A stretch of 64,000 bases of DNA. Source: an uncultured Alistipes sp. Lineage in GTDB: Bacteria; Bacteroidota; Bacteroidia; Bacteroidales; UBA932. Position 1 is the stretch's first letter. Each line of letters opens with the position of its first letter. The notes under the pieces are model-generated. The model saw nothing but the letters and a program-made list of their open reading frames with translations. It searched no databases and was not told the origin of the DNA. The stretch covers positions 56,292 through 120,291 of the forward strand of contig UQUJ01000001.1 of assembly GCA_900544195.1 (NCBI GenBank). The letters run 5' to 3'. Below are positions 34,209 through 42,155 of this stretch, in pieces. The position numbers and the translations under genes are program-made.

Positions 34209-35009
34209 AAGTGGCTTTACTACCGCTTCATCTCGGAATGGTAGATCTTTTGATTGTTTATTTGATCTATAACTAATTGGTTGGTAGTTAATTACTTTGT
34301 AATTTGCGATTTTGTAAAATATACTTTATGAATTTGTAAAACACGATTTATAAATGACAATATTCAAAAGGCCAGTTCTCTGCTTCATCACTTGCTTCTG
34401 GCTGCGGTGTTCGGCGACACTTTAAGCCTTTTTCGTTGCCGATAAGTCAACTTATACCAGTAATAATCTATAAATCCGAGTCAACCTAAATCAGGAAAGT
34501 ACAGAAGGGTGTCAAATGGTGCCCTTAAGCGACATTTCAAGCCCTTTTTGTCGCCAAAGGAATCCTCAAACTCAATGAAAGAGACTCTGACAAATTCACC
34601 GAACTCAAAAATATCTGGTAAAACTTGCACCATGATATTCATCTGACCATTGCCGAGACAATCTTGCTGAAGGGACTGCGTTAAACTACTGATAAATAAA
34701 GTCTTACCCGTCACTGGTTCTGTATGAGCGAGTGGTGGGCAAGTTATTAATAGTGTGCGACATGCGCATCCATCTTCAGCAGTAATCAACCATAGGGAAG
34801 AGTCTTGTTTGCTGAAAGTCAACTCATTACATTTGCTGGTCTGCCAAAGAGCCAAATACTACGTTTTGTTCGTGAACGCTATTGGTGACAATCACTTAGA
34901 CGGACTTGGCGATCTGGAAGTTCTGTGGCCAAGGTTCTGGATCAGTTATTGGAAAGTCATTTGTCCGGGGAAACACATGTATCGCCGGACAAACCGGCAG
35001 CGAAATGAG
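34209..35009. other. AT-rich intergenic DNA, no supported gene
   Basis: About 800 bp between the hairpin and the repeats. One minus-strand frame (34481-34855, 124 codons) is open but has only a TTG start, directly after an in-frame stop, and no family pattern. It may be a decayed gene. The stretch 34210-34345 is very AT-rich. Confidence 0.5.
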
Positions 35010-35160
35010 TTTTGTCCGGTGAGGGTGAGACTGTCTTAAAAGTAAAAGAACCCCCAGTGAGGATTGAGAATTCGTTGTCGCCCCTGTATAGGGGTACAGA
35101 CTTTTCTACTCTCGCCGAGACTTTTAAGACAGTCTGGGGAGGGGATTTACCGGACAAAAT
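35010..35160. repeat. 150-bp inverted-repeat element (TTTGTCCGGT ends)
   Basis: TTTGTCCGGT near 35011 mirrors ACCGGACAAA near 35149, and GAGACTGTCTTAAAAGT (35027-35043) mirrors ACTTTTAAGACAGTCT (35120-35135). The interior has a further small stem, CCCCTGTATAGGGG. It looks like a small non-autonomous element or a structured RNA. Confidence 0.6.
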
Positions 35161-35175
35161 GATACTGAATGAGAG

Positions 35176-35615
35176 AACTTAGGTTGGCCGGGGGTGGCGT
35201 GTTTGAGGCACGTGAGGAATATTGTTATTTTACAAATCGCTTTCAGAGTAATGTGCCACAGAACAGTGTAGAATGACGATAAGCCTGAAAAAGTCGTGCG
35301 ATCGGGGGTGAGATATTCATGGCATAGTTGCCTGTGGACGGTTCTGTGGACGATCGGCCTGAAGGTGTTTTGCAAAATGAGAGGGATAACTTAGGTTGGC
35401 CTGAAGGTGGCGTGTCTGAGGCACGTGAGGAATTCTGTTATTTTACAAATCGCTTTCATGGTAATGTGCCATAGAACAGTGTAGAATGACGATAAGCCTG
35501 AAAAAGTCGTGCGATCGGGGGTGGGATATTCATGACAAAGTGGCCTGTGGACGGTTCTGTGGACGATCGGCCTGAAGGTGTTTTGCAAAATGTAAGGGAT
35601 AACTCAGGGTTGGCA
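35176..35615. repeat. two tandem copies of a 212-bp unit plus the start of a third
   Basis: The units begin AACTTAGGTTGGCC at about 35176 and 35388; a third copy begins at about 35601 and stops after some 14 bp. The two full units are roughly 90% identical by eye. Both contain the same open frame on the minus strand, but it has no sign of being a gene. Confidence 0.8.
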
Positions 35616-35670
35616 ACGGCTATATTGGGAGCAGGCCACGGTGTAGAGTCTCTGCTGACACTCTGAATGA

Positions 35671-35700
35671 AAAACGACTGACCGGAAACGGTCAGCCGTT
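35671..35700 (-). terminator. terminator after the OPA transporter gene
   Basis: A 10-bp stem (35674-35683 with 35690-35699, one G-U pair), six-base loop, then four T on the minus strand, 26 bp past the stop. Confidence 0.75.
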
Positions 35701-35725
35701 GTAATATTCATAGAAAAAGAATTCG

Positions 35726-37129
35726 CTATTTGCCCTGCGCCTCGTAGTCGGCCTTGACCTGCTCAAGGAGCTTGTCGGCTTTGGCGTAGCCGTCGGCTGG
35801 GGCTTTCCAGATGATGGCGAAGAGGATCACGCCGACGATGCCCAGGGCTATGGCTACCTCGAAGACGGAGTTCCAGCCGAACTTGTCGGCAAGGGCTCCG
35901 AAGACGAGACCGGAGATCGCGGTGCTGGCGTAGCCGAGGATGCCGGCCATGCCGTTGGCGGAGGAGGCGACACGCTTCGTGGCCTGGTTGGACAGGCATA
36001 TTCCTATAAGAGCCTGAGGCATATAGATGAAGAAGCTGGCCATGATGATCAGGGCCACTGAAAGACCGCCCATCTCCTTAGGGGTGAGCCAGAAGAGGAT
36101 GAAGCAGGCTGTGGCGCTGGCCAGGCCGATGAGACAGGTTCTGTGGGCCTTGCTGCCGAAGAACTTGTCGGTCGCCCAGCCGGCGAGAAGTGTTCCCACG
36201 ATGCCGAGCACTTCAGTGATGCCCACCACCGTCGAGGCGGTCTGGATGCTCAGGCCTCTGTCCTGGGTGAGGAATGTCGCGCCCCAGTCCAGGATGGTGA
36301 AGCGGATGATGTAGATGAAGAAGTTGGAGGTCGCGAGAATCCAGACGATAGGGTTCTTGAACACCATCTCCTTGACGAATCTCTTGTAAGCGAAATCGGT
36401 GAACTCCTTAGGCTCTGTGACAACTTCCTTGACTGGAGCGTTGTCGTCAATCTCCTCAGGATCAGGCAGCCCTACTGACGCAGGGGTGTCCTTGAGGCCG
36501 AAGAGAACCAGAACGGCACCGGCTATTGCGAGGAGTGCCGGGACGAAGAAGCACCATTGCCACGCTGAATATGAGAAGTGGTTCAGAATGAAGGTTCCGC
36601 AAAGGAATGCCACGAGGCTGGCACCGATGGAGTGCGAGCTGTTCCAGATGGCCTGCTTGGTGGCAAGCTCGGAAGGCTTGATCCAATGGGCCATAAGGCT
36701 ACCGCATGGAGGGAACCCCATTCCCTGGGTGTAACCGTTTATGAGCCAAAGGCTTCCGATGAACGCGACCATTCCCATAGTGGCCTTGCCCTCGCCGTCC
36801 ATAAAGTTGAACAGGCCGTTCATCTCAGGGCTGAGTCCTATGAATATATTCACGAGCGCGGAGAGGAAAAGTCCCGTGGCCATCATCTTCTTGCGGCTGA
36901 CGCGGTCGGCGATGAAGCCGTTGATGAACCTTGAGAGGCCGTAGATGATGCCGTGGAGCGTCAGGAACAGACCGAGTTTGACCTTGCTGATCCCCAGCTC
37001 GGCCTCAAGGGCCGGCATCGTGATGCTGAAGTTCTTCCTGACGAAATAGAAGAGGGCGTAGCCGATCATCAGGATGATGAGGGTTCTCCACTGCCAATAG
37101 TTGTACTTTTTCTTGATAGACTGATCCAT
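35726..37129 (-). CDS. OPA-family MFS transporter (glycerol-3-phosphate or hexose-phosphate antiporter)
   Basis: A 467-residue inner-membrane protein with about 12 membrane segments. The N-terminus 'YWQWRTLIILMIGYALFYFVRKNFSITMPAL' and 'GLSRFINGFIADRVSRKKMM' (about 65-85) are typical of GlpT/UhpT organophosphate:phosphate antiporters. A hydrophilic central loop lies near residues 215-245. It is transcribed alone. The neighbouring divergent gene encodes a HAD phosphatase that could act on imported phosphate esters, but the exact substrate is not evident. Confidence 0.9.
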   Translation of the reverse strand: MDQSIKKKYNYWQWRTLIILMIGYALFYFVRKNFSITMPALEAELGISKVKLGLFLTLHGIIYGLSRFINGFIADRVSRKKMMATGLFLSALVNIFIGLSPEMNGLFNFMDGEGKATMGMVAFIGSLWLINGYTQGMGFPPCGSLMAHWIKPSELATKQAIWNSSHSIGASLVAFLCGTFILNHFSYSAWQWCFFVPALLAIAGAVLVLFGLKDTPASVGLPDPEEIDDNAPVKEVVTEPKEFTDFAYKRFVKEMVFKNPIVWILATSNFFIYIIRFTILDWGATFLTQDRGLSIQTASTVVGITEVLGIVGTLLAGWATDKFFGSKAHRTCLIGLASATACFILFWLTPKEMGGLSVALIIMASFFIYMPQALIGICLSNQATKRVASSANGMAGILGYASTAISGLVFGALADKFGWNSVFEVAIALGIVGVILFAIIWKAPADGYAKADKLLEQVKADYEAQGK

Positions 37130-37157
37130 TCTTTTAGCGTTTTAAAAACGGGGGACA

Positions 37158-37165
37158 CAAAGATA
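37158..37165 (-). promoter_or_regulatory. candidate -7 box for the OPA transporter
   Basis: TATCTTTG on the minus strand, 29 bp before the ATG at 37129, matches TAnnTTTG. Confidence 0.45.
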
Positions 37166-37196
37166 CAAAAAACGGCATTCTTAAGGAAGAAATTGT

Positions 37197-37204
37197 TATT
37201 TTTG
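37197..37204 (+). promoter_or_regulatory. candidate -7 box for the HAD-esterase-lplA genes
   Basis: TATTTTTG matches TAnnTTTG. The resulting leader of about 140 nt would contain the repeat cluster at 37222-37320. Confidence 0.4.
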
Positions 37205-37221
37205 TAAGATATGAAATGAGC

Positions 37222-37320
37222 GGTCGCGGAGCTGTTGCTTCGCCCGGTCGCTGAGCTTGTCGAAGCGGCAGTTGGTTCGACAGGCTCACCAACCATCGAA
37301 GCGGTCCCTGAACCTGTCGA
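37222..37320 (+). repeat. cluster of four GCTGAGC/GTCGAAG repeats
   Basis: GGTCGCGGAGCTGTTGCTTCG, GGTCGCTGAGCTTGTCGAAG, GGTTCGACAGGCTCACCAAC and GGTCCCTGAACCTGTCGAAG follow each other in both orientations. Together they could fold into a compound hairpin. Confidence 0.8.
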
Positions 37321-37352
37321 AGGAACCGGATAATGAAAGAAATTAATTATTA

Positions 37353-38249
37353 ATGAATATGACAGAAAACTATAACAAGTCTCTCACCGCAGAGCAGAAG
37401 GCCAAGCTCCGCCGGATCAAGCATCTGGCTCTGGACATGGACGGCACAATCTACATGGAGAACAACATCTTCCCTTTCACGGTCGAGGTGCTGGACACCA
37501 TGAAAAGGAACGGGGTGGGATATTCATTCCTGACGAACAATCCGACGAAGTCGGTGGAGGACTACCTCAGGAAACTCGCCGGAATGGGAATCCCTGCCGA
37601 TGAAGGGAACATGTACACGACCCCGATCGCCACGATCGACTACATCAGGAAGAATTTCCCTGATGTGAAGAAACTCTTTATGTTGGGTACTCCGAGCATG
37701 ATCGGCCAGTTCGAGAAGGCTGGCTTCGTTTCCTGCGCAGACGATCCTGATGACGTGCCGGACATGCTGATCGTGGCCTTCGACACCACGCTGGTATATT
37801 CACGCCTCTGCCGTGCCACCTGGTGGGCGAAGCAGGGCATCCCGTACGTGGCGACCAACCCTGACTGGGTTTGCCCGACGGACGCGAGAACCATTCTGGT
37901 GGACTGCGGCTCGCTCCAGAAGTGCATCGAGGCCGCTTCCGGCAGAAGGCCGGACAAGGTGATGGGCAAGCCGGATCCTACGATGCTCGACGGCATCCGT
38001 GACCGTAACGGGCTGCGGGCCGACGAGATTGCCATGGTCGGCGACCGGATCTACACGGACATCGCGATGGGACACAACGCCGGAGCCGTCAGCGTGCTGG
38101 TTCTTTCCGGCGAGACCACGCTTGAGACTGCCTTGAAAGTGGCCGAGGACGCCCGCGCGAATCCTCATCCGGAGCATTATCCAGCGGACTTCATCGTCCG
38201 CGACCTCAAGGAGCTTGGCGACCTGATCCTCGAGAGCCACAAGGACTGA
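37353..38249 (+). CDS. HAD-IIA hydrolase, NagD/phosphoglycolate-phosphatase-like
   Basis: A 298-residue cytosolic phosphatase. The nucleophile motif is D28-M-D30-G-T; motif II lies in 'SFLTNNPTKS' (about 55-65) and the C-terminal motif in 'GKPDPTMLDGI...MVGDRIYTDIAMG' (about 208-245). The cap insertion of subclass IIA lies between them. Members dephosphorylate sugar phosphates, glycerol phosphate or nucleotides. It leads a three-gene unit with the YqiA-like esterase (8 bp gap) and lplA. Confidence 0.9.
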   Translation: MNMTENYNKSLTAEQKAKLRRIKHLALDMDGTIYMENNIFPFTVEVLDTMKRNGVGYSFLTNNPTKSVEDYLRKLAGMGIPADEGNMYTTPIATIDYIRKNFPDVKKLFMLGTPSMIGQFEKAGFVSCADDPDDVPDMLIVAFDTTLVYSRLCRATWWAKQGIPYVATNPDWVCPTDARTILVDCGSLQKCIEAASGRRPDKVMGKPDPTMLDGIRDRNGLRADEIAMVGDRIYTDIAMGHNAGAVSVLVLSGETTLETALKVAEDARANPHPEHYPADFIVRDLKELGDLILESHKD

Positions 38250-38257
38250 CAATCCCG

Positions 38258-38836
38258 ATGAAAGTCCTTTTCATCCACGGACTTGCGTCCTCCGGAGCCT
38301 ACAAGATGGCCTCCTCCCTGCGGATTCTCCTGAAGGGGAGCGAGGTCATCGCTCCAGACGTGCCCATCGAACCCGGCGAGGCTTTGACCCTTCTTGAAGG
38401 AATATGCCGGGACGAGCGTCCTGACCTCATTGTCGGCCTGTCCCTTGGCGGATTCTGGGCACAGAAACTCCGTGGCTACCGCAAGATCCTCGTCAACCCT
38501 GACTTCCACATCTCCCGTCTCCTGCGCACGATGACAGGGGTGCGTGAATATCTCTCCCCGCGCCGCGACGGAGCGTTGACGTTCACCGTCACCGAAGTGT
38601 TGTGCGATGAATATGCCCGTTTGGAAGCCACTGAGTTTGACGGGCTTTCTCCTGAGGAGATTGCCCTGACAACCGGCATGTTCGCCGACCGTGACGAGAT
38701 GGTCAACTGCAAGGACGAGTTTGAGGCTTATTATCCAGGTCGGTCGCGTTCCTACCCTGGAACCCACCTGCCCAATTACCCCGAAATCAAGAAATATATC
38801 CTACCTGTAATCGAATATGAAGTATCTGATAAATAA
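38258..38836 (+). CDS. YqiA-like alpha/beta-fold esterase (UPF0227 type)
   Basis: A 192-residue cytosolic hydrolase with 'FIHGLASSG' at residues 5-13 (oxyanion region), the nucleophile in 'VGLSLGGFWA' (Ser about 62), and a His in 'YPGTHLPNY' near the C-terminus (about 170). The size and motifs fit the YqiA family. It overlaps the lplA start by 20 bp, which suggests translational coupling. Confidence 0.75.
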   Translation: MKVLFIHGLASSGAYKMASSLRILLKGSEVIAPDVPIEPGEALTLLEGICRDERPDLIVGLSLGGFWAQKLRGYRKILVNPDFHISRLLRTMTGVREYLSPRRDGALTFTVTEVLCDEYARLEATEFDGLSPEEIALTTGMFADRDEMVNCKDEFEAYYPGRSRSYPGTHLPNYPEIKKYILPVIEYEVSDK

Positions 38837-39782
38837 CTCCACCGACCCGTATTTCAACCTTGCGTTCGATGAATATTGCCTTGAGAACATTCCGTCCGAG
38901 GAACCGTACTTCTTCCTCTGGAGGAACCGCCCGGCAGTGATCATAGGCCTGAACCAGAACGCCTACAGCGAGGTGAATCTGGACTATCTCAATTCGCACG
39001 GCATCACGCTGGCCCGTCGTGTGACCGGAGGCGGAGCCGTCTATCACGATCTCCAGAACATGAACTACACGATCATCGGCAGGAACCCGTCCCCTCAGCC
39101 GATGGTGGACGCTCTGCGCAGCCTTGGCGTACCCGCCGAGCTGACAGGCCGCAACGACATATTCGTGGAAGGAAGAAAGGTCTCCGGCTACGCCCGCCGC
39201 GTCTCCCATAATCAGGAGATCATCCACGGCACGCTGATGTATGACGTTGACCTTGACACGCTTACGCACGTGCTGGACACGCAGGGCTCTAAGATGCAGG
39301 CCAAGGGTATCTCTTCGGTCAAGAGCCGTGTGGCGAATCTGAAGGAGTACCTCCCGCAGTTCAAGTCCCTTGACGAGCTTCAGGCCGCGCTCCAGAAGAT
39401 CCTTTCCGCAGGTGACGGTCAGATGCCTTTGTCCGCCGAGCAGGTCGCCGAGGTCCGCAGACAGGCCGACGAGAAGTTCTCCACCTGGGATTTCATCTAC
39501 GGCCACTCCCACGAAGCCGATTTCCGCTGCAAGGCCAAACTCTCCTGCGGCACCGTAGAGGCCAACATCCGTGTGGACCGCGGCCTGATCGCCCGTCTGG
39601 ATTTCTCCGGCGACTTCCTCTTCGACACCCCTGCCCAGGAGCTTGCCGCCAAGATGACCGGCCTCCGCTACGCCCCTGCTGAAGTAAAGGCTTTCCTGGC
39701 CACCCAGCCCGTCTCCACCTACTTCCGCGGCGCCACCCCCGACGACCTCGCCGCCCTCCTCTTCAAGCCTTCCGCCGAGTAG
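38817..39782 (+). CDS. lplA: lipoate-protein ligase A
   Basis: A 321-residue enzyme that activates lipoate with ATP and attaches it to the lipoyl lysine of E2 and H proteins. Visible are 'PYFFLWRNRPAVIIGLNQNAYSEVN' (about 24-48), the 'ARRVTGGGAVYHDLQNMNYTII' nucleotide/lipoate site (about 64-85), and a C-terminal accessory domain. The likely client is the E2 encoded at 26818. A decayed copy of its last about 60 bp lies at 41486-41546. Confidence 0.93.
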   Translation: MKYLINNSTDPYFNLAFDEYCLENIPSEEPYFFLWRNRPAVIIGLNQNAYSEVNLDYLNSHGITLARRVTGGGAVYHDLQNMNYTIIGRNPSPQPMVDALRSLGVPAELTGRNDIFVEGRKVSGYARRVSHNQEIIHGTLMYDVDLDTLTHVLDTQGSKMQAKGISSVKSRVANLKEYLPQFKSLDELQAALQKILSAGDGQMPLSAEQVAEVRRQADEKFSTWDFIYGHSHEADFRCKAKLSCGTVEANIRVDRGLIARLDFSGDFLFDTPAQELAAKMTGLRYAPAEVKAFLATQPVSTYFRGATPDDLAALLFKPSAE

Positions 39783-39913
39783 CCGAGTAGCCGCGGAGTC
39801 ACCGCCACCGCCACCCAGGCTGGCTCTGGACAGGTGTACAAGCGTTGAGCATCTTCTCCTCCCTCCGCCGAGTGGCCGTGGAGCCTAAGGTCTTAATAAT
39901 GAGCGAAATCAAT

Positions 39914-39955
39914 GAACCTTCTCCTACCTCGAAGCGATAGGAGGAGGTTCTTTTT
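39914..39955 (+). terminator. terminator after lplA
   Basis: A 13-bp stem (39914-39926 with 39938-39950, one G-U pair) followed by TTTTT, 130 bp past the lplA stop. Confidence 0.75.
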
Positions 39956-40088
39956 ACTGTCTGATTTTCAATCGAATGCCCTCCACGGCGACATAAATAA
40001 AACTCTCAAAACGCTCCTGCCACCCTTCTTTTTAACCTCGACGGCGGCAAAACCGCTCAATAATGCCGCCGTTCCCCTCCGCACCTTC

Positions 40089-40240
40089 CTCTCCGGAAAC
40101 GAATATCCCTCAAAACGTCGCCGCAAGCCCCCTCTGATCCCTCTCCGGAAACACAAACCCCTCAAAACGTTGCCGCAGGCCTCCTCTTATCCCTCTCCGG
40201 CAACGAATACCCCTCAAAACGTTGCCGCAGGGCGCGGAGG
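40089..40240. repeat. three tandem copies of a 52-bp unit
   Basis: The units start CTCTCCGG at 40089, 40141 and 40193 and contain CCCTCAAAACGTNGCCGCA. A more degraded copy may precede them at about 40005-40030. An open frame across them is composition-driven and not a gene. Confidence 0.8.
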
Positions 40241-40306
40241 GAACAGCGATCCGTCAGTGAGACATTTATTTTGATTTTATTTTAAATTGTTTTAATTTAG
40301 GGGTCG

Positions 40307-41461
40307 ATGGATAAAACTTATACAGACATGATTATGATGAATCGAATCACCGTTGCCTGCGTTGTTTTAGCCGGGTGCGTCACAATGTTTTCAAGCTGCC
40401 GAAAAGACAAGATTGAGCCTCCGGTTCCTCTTGACCCCGACAACATTGCTGTCAGGGAAGACAGGAAGCCGTTCCACAAGTCCGACCCCATGACGGGGAA
40501 AACGCCTTCCGCCAAGGTCAGCAGTGACAAATTGAAGCTGCATTTCTTCGGCTGGGGCGAGGAACAGGACTTCTCCTTCAACCTTATATTCCCGAAGGAC
40601 AAGGAATATGAAAGGGTCATCATCGCCTATACTATGACAAGTTTCTTCGAAGGACCAGCTTCCTATGACAACACAACCATGCTTTTTGTGCGCAACAAGA
40701 CAGACGGTCAATGGTACGAACTTACAAGGGCGTTCACCCCATACGGAAACGCGTTCAACAGCAGTTGGAGCAAGACCTTCTGGATAGATGTCTCTGAATA
40801 TTCCTCCATGCTCTCCGGGGACACGGAGTTCCGGCTGTACTACGGCGGGTTCGACGCGACCCCGACAAGAAGCCACGCCGTCAGGCTGGACTTCAATCTC
40901 TACGAAGGCAAGCCGTCGAAAAAAGTCGTGTGGACATCCAAGGTCTACGATTCCAGCCGTGACGGCAATTCCGGCTATAGGGGCTGGTCCTACGGCGTGA
41001 AGGGTCATGACATCGAGGACGCTTCCAGATTGGGCAAAAGGGAGTTCACCCTGCCGCAGGAAGTCAAATCCCTGTTGATGAAAGTGGCCGTGAGCGGCCA
41101 TGGTCACGATCAGGGAAGATTCATAGAAAGAACGGGTTACGTGACAAGAAACGCTGCCGAGTTCGATGAGAACACGTACACCATCGTGATCAACGGAGTC
41201 ACCCAGAAAAAGACCGGAAGAATCTTCTACAGCAACAAGGACAACTACCCTCAGGCCGGGACCTATCTCTATGACAGGGCCAACTGGGCTCCCGGAAATC
41301 CGCTGAATGTGCATTACTGGACGATTACTCCGCCGGAAAGTTCCCGAAGGTTGTCTCTGGACCTCAACCTTGAGAAGTTCGAGTCTCAGTTCACCGACCC
41401 GAAAGCCGAAGGTTGCGCGCAGTACATAGTCGAAGTCGATCTCTTCGGCCTCAGCGACTAG
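40307..41461 (+). CDS. peptide-N-glycosidase F-like lipoprotein
   Basis: A 384-residue surface or periplasmic lipoprotein. The start is uncertain: ATGs at 40307, 40328, 40334 and 40337 all precede a signal peptide whose lipobox is FSSC (Cys31 from the first ATG). Residues about 60-200 match the N-terminal PNGase F sandwich, and about 205-375 the C-terminal one, including 'GYRGWSYGVKGHDIE', 'KVAVSGHGHDQGRF' and 'QAGTYLYDRANWAPG'. PNGase F cleaves the amide bond between N-glycans and Asn. Such enzymes let Bacteroidota release host or dietary N-glycans. It stands alone between repeats and may have arrived by insertion next to lplA. Confidence 0.8.
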   Translation: MDKTYTDMIMMNRITVACVVLAGCVTMFSSCRKDKIEPPVPLDPDNIAVREDRKPFHKSDPMTGKTPSAKVSSDKLKLHFFGWGEEQDFSFNLIFPKDKEYERVIIAYTMTSFFEGPASYDNTTMLFVRNKTDGQWYELTRAFTPYGNAFNSSWSKTFWIDVSEYSSMLSGDTEFRLYYGGFDATPTRSHAVRLDFNLYEGKPSKKVVWTSKVYDSSRDGNSGYRGWSYGVKGHDIEDASRLGKREFTLPQEVKSLLMKVAVSGHGHDQGRFIERTGYVTRNAAEFDENTYTIVINGVTQKKTGRIFYSNKDNYPQAGTYLYDRANWAPGNPLNVHYWTITPPESSRRLSLDLNLEKFESQFTDPKAEGCAQYIVEVDLFGLSD

Positions 41462-41692
41462 CGCCCCTCTGCCCGTCGCCGTCCTGCTTCCGTGGCGTCA
41501 CTGCTGACGACCTCGCACCCTTCCCGTCAAGCCTTCCGCCGAGTAGTCATCATCATCGTCCGCGAAACCTCCCGGAAACGCTCCCGTCGCCGTCCAATTG
41601 CCCCGTTACGGCTCACCTGCAAGTCTCCGTGTCTGATATGATATAAATCCAGCCATGGAGGAACATGAAAATATAATTAAGAGAATACTTTC
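41462..41692. other. intergenic DNA with a decayed lplA tail copy
   Basis: No gene. 41486-41546 repeats, at roughly 80% identity, the last about 60 bp of lplA (39721-39782), including its GCCTTCCGCCGAGTAG end. The rest is GC-rich low-complexity sequence. Confidence 0.6.
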
Positions 41693-41809
41693 GAGGATAG
41701 ATCTTTTTTCGAAGAAGGAGTGTGCCGGTGGCACATGACAGATGAAAAAAAAGAGAGATAGACCGGAAAGATTCCTTAAGATGATGCAGCTTGTTTTTTG
41801 AAGGTTACT
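41693..41809 (+). repeat. IS-end-like segment leading into a transposase remnant
   Basis: Similar to 13081-13192 over about 110 bp. It probably represents the left end of an ISAon1-type element because the remnant transposase frame begins at its right edge. Confidence 0.5.
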
Positions 41810-42016
41810 AAGGTAGATTCCGTGAAAGGAAGTACCTTTGTAGTCATGGATAAGAGCACAGCACAAGCAATGCTCTACGAGCGCTACCTCGGTTTCATTC
41901 TTCCCGATGGTATGTTGGATTTTTCGAACTGGTCTGGATGGAGAGATGTTTCTCACGGCCATGGAGGCGAAGAAGGAAGTTGCGTACACCGGCATACTGC
42001 ACATACATCTTATTGA
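41798..42016 (+). pseudogene. ISAon1-like transposase N-terminal fragment, frameshifted
   Basis: The frame reads '...MLYERYLGFILPDGMLDF', close to the start of ISAon1-family transposases as I recall them ('LPxGMLDFFELVxxxE'). After that the frame must shift by one base to continue as FFELVWME. No further transposase domain follows. It is a dead fragment between the PNGase F and esterase genes. Confidence 0.5.
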
Positions 42017-42155
42017 TGGAGAATTATCTAGGTAGCGCTATGGCCGGCGTCCGTTTGCGCCCCACCGGTGGCAAAAAGGATTAAAGGCACCGTGCTGACA
42101 ATTGTGGGTGTTGGAAAAAGGGAAGTGCTTGTAGTTGATGCTAAAAATATTGAAT

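Noticed and set aside
34481..34855. 124-codon minus-strand frame in the gene-poor region
   Set aside because: Its only start is a TTG right after an in-frame stop, and no motif or neighbour supports it. It may be a decayed gene.
35176..35615. Tandem repeats considered as a CRISPR array
   Set aside because: The units are 212 bp and contiguous, without a short repeat and spacers, and no cas gene is near.
39912..40274. A 120-codon frame after lplA
   Set aside because: It runs through a terminator and 52-bp tandem repeats; composition alone keeps it open.
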